64,000 nt of DNA. Source: Shimia sp. Lineage in GTDB: Bacteria; Pseudomonadota; Alphaproteobacteria; Rhodobacterales; Rhodobacteraceae. A program made the position numbers and the translations under genes. Positions within the stretch are counted from its first letter, which is position 1. Each line of letters begins with the position of its first letter. The notes under the pieces were generated by a model. That model was not told the origin of the DNA and searched no databases. It saw only the letters and a program-made list of their open reading frames with translations. The stretch is from contig JAAENN010000118.1 of NCBI GenBank assembly GCA_024224295.1, forward strand, positions 1 to 64,000, given 5' to 3'. Below are positions 63,039 to 64,000 of this stretch, piece by piece.

Positions 63039-64000
63039 AGCACGGCCTCAAACGCCGCACTCATGGTCTCCACCAACAGATCCGCGTTACCGCGATCAAA
63101 CGCGCAGGGCGGGCGGATTTTCAGTGTGTTGTCGTAACGCCCCTCGCTGTGCAGCAGCACGCCCCGGTCGCGCATCGCATCAATCATCGTGGCGCAAATC
63201 TCGGTGGCCGGCTTCCCATCGCGCCACAGCTCCACACCAAAGAACAAGCCAGACCCGCGCACATCGGCAATCACGTCATATTGTGTCTGCAGCTCCTTCA
63301 GCTGCGCTACCGCATAGGCGCCGACATCAGCTGCGTTTTCTACAAGACCTTCATCTTCAATTACATTGAGCACCGCATGTGCCGCTGCCGCGCTCACCGG
63401 GTTGCCGCCGAAGGTGTTGAAGTATTTGAAGCCTTCTTGAAACGCGGTCAGGATTTCGGGTCGCGTGATCGCTGCGGCCACCGGATGCCCGTTTGCCATC
63501 GGCTTGCCCAGCGTCACAATGTCGGGCGCAAAGTTCAGTTTCTGGTGCCCCCACCAATGGCTGCCAATCCGACCAAAGCCGGGCTGCACTTCATCAGCGA
63601 TCACAATACCGCCCGCTGCGTGAACCGCTGCGACAGCTTCATCCAAGAAGCCTTCTTCCAGCGTGGGGAAGCCTTCGTTGGCAAAGTAAGGGCAGATGAT
63701 CAGCGCGGACAGGCCGTATTCGGATGCCTCAAGCTCGGCAATTGCCGCTTTTACAGCGGCGGTGAAGGCCGCCTTTTGACCTTCCCGAGTGCCGCCCACC
63801 GGCTGCATGTTATCCGGCGCGGGCACGCGTTTCACATGATCCTTAAAGCCGCCAATCGGTTCTTTGGAGCTGTTGAGTTGGCTCACCGCCGCTGTGTTGC
63901 CGTGATAGGTATTGTCGGTGGTAATCAACCCGGTCTTGGCGGTCATGGCCTGTGCCATGCGCAGCGCAACGTCGTTGGCTTCAGAGCCGGAGCAGACCAT
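63035..64000 (-). CDS. class III aminotransferase family, AGXT2L-like phospho-lyase (5' end outside the window)
   Basis: Partial: 321 C-terminal residues are present; the start lies beyond position 64000. PLP-dependent fold-type I. CSGSEANDVALRMA, NTYHGNTAAVS, IADEVQPGFGRIGSHWWG, the Schiff-base Lys in DIVTLGKPMANGHPVAA, and FNTFGGNPVSAAAAHAVLN match the ethanolamine-phosphate / phosphohydroxylysine phospho-lyase subgroup better than ordinary omega-transaminases. These enzymes remove phosphate and ammonia to give an aldehyde. Overlaps the kinase gene by 4 bases. Confidence 0.82.
   Translation of the reverse strand: MVCSGSEANDVALRMAQAMTAKTGLITTDNTYHGNTAAVSQLNSSKEPIGGFKDHVKRVPAPDNMQPVGGTREGQKAAFTAAVKAAIAELEASEYGLSALIICPYFANEGFPTLEEGFLDEAVAAVHAAGGIVIADEVQPGFGRIGSHWWGHQKLNFAPDIVTLGKPMANGHPVAAAITRPEILTAFQEGFKYFNTFGGNPVSAAAAHAVLNVIEDEGLVENAADVGAYAVAQLKELQTQYDVIADVRGSGLFFGVELWRDGKPATEICATMIDAMRDRGVLLHSEGRYDNTLKIRPPCAFDRGNADLLVETMSAAFEAVL

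Noticed and set aside
1-64000. Search for CRISPR arrays, insertion sequences, prophage or integrase genes
   Set aside because: I found no regularly spaced repeats, transposase or integrase motifs; neither tRNA gene is followed by an integrase or a visible duplicated tRNA end.

Overview
The window is a chromosomal stretch of an alphaproteobacterium, most likely a motile marine member of the Rhodobacteraceae (roseobacter group). The reasons are the flagellar gene set (FlaF/FlbT flagellin regulators, a DUF1217 protein, a MotE-like protein, a FlgJ without a muramidase domain beside a separate SltF-type transglycosylase), a three-gene petABC bc1 operon, a single-cysteine 41-residue ribosomal protein L36, and dense, overlapping gene packing. 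There are no transposases, prophage genes or CRISPR arrays; this looks like core and clade-specific chromosome rather than a mobile island.

Layout. 0-0.7 kb: an L,D-transpeptidase. 0.7-13.6 kb: a polyamine uptake and breakdown locus. It holds a leftward polyamine-type ABC transporter (ATPase, binding protein, two unusually large permeases), a SpuC-like aminotransferase, a GntR/FCD regulator, then a rightward potFGHI transporter followed by a PuuB-like amine oxidase. The 9-mer TGATCAAAT occurs upstream of three of these transcription units, and both binding-protein genes are followed by an intercistronic hairpin. 13.6-14.4 kb: a kinase-fold gene. 14.5-40.2 kb: a large flagellar cluster in several divergent blocks: fliK-flgD (left); flgJ-flgN, fliC-flaF-flbT-DUF1217 (right); fliI (left); flgB-flgC-fliE-fliQ-flgF-flgG-flgA-flgH-fliL2 (right); fliL-206aa-motE-motA-772aa-sltF-flhA-fliR-flhB-fliJ-like (left); fliF-fliH-fliN-fliP (right). 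motB, flgE, flgI, flgK, flgL, fliG and fliM are not in the window and must lie elsewhere if the organism swims.

40.3-45.7 kb: a DMT transporter, tRNA-Lys, dapF, mtaB, and a GST / FMN-binding protein / GST run. 45.7-51.6 kb: an NAD-type formate dehydrogenase locus (LysR regulator, fused NuoE-NuoF-like beta subunit, an inserted VOC-fold gene, molybdopterin alpha subunit). 51.9-54.6 kb: the cytochrome bc1 operon petABC. 55-55.4 kb: rpmJ and tRNA-Val. 55.4-60.6 kb: N-formylglutamate amidohydrolase, then pncA and pncB (nicotinate salvage) with an orphan hybrid histidine kinase between them. 60.6-62.1 kb: an alpha/beta hydrolase divergent from an HxlR regulator, with three GTTC-N7-GAAC palindromes around a well-placed promoter. 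62.1-64.0 kb: a kinase and a phospho-lyase-type aminotransferase (cut by the window edge) that look like a phosphorylate-then-eliminate amine breakdown pair.

The most interesting leads are the motor-associated module motA / 772-residue periplasmic protein / motE / 206-residue membrane coiled coil; the perfect inverted repeat abutting the sltF start codon; the triple HxlR operator; the kinase/phospho-lyase pair; and the sensor kinase embedded in the NAD salvage genes. All functional names rest on reading the translated sequences by eye; no database search was possible.
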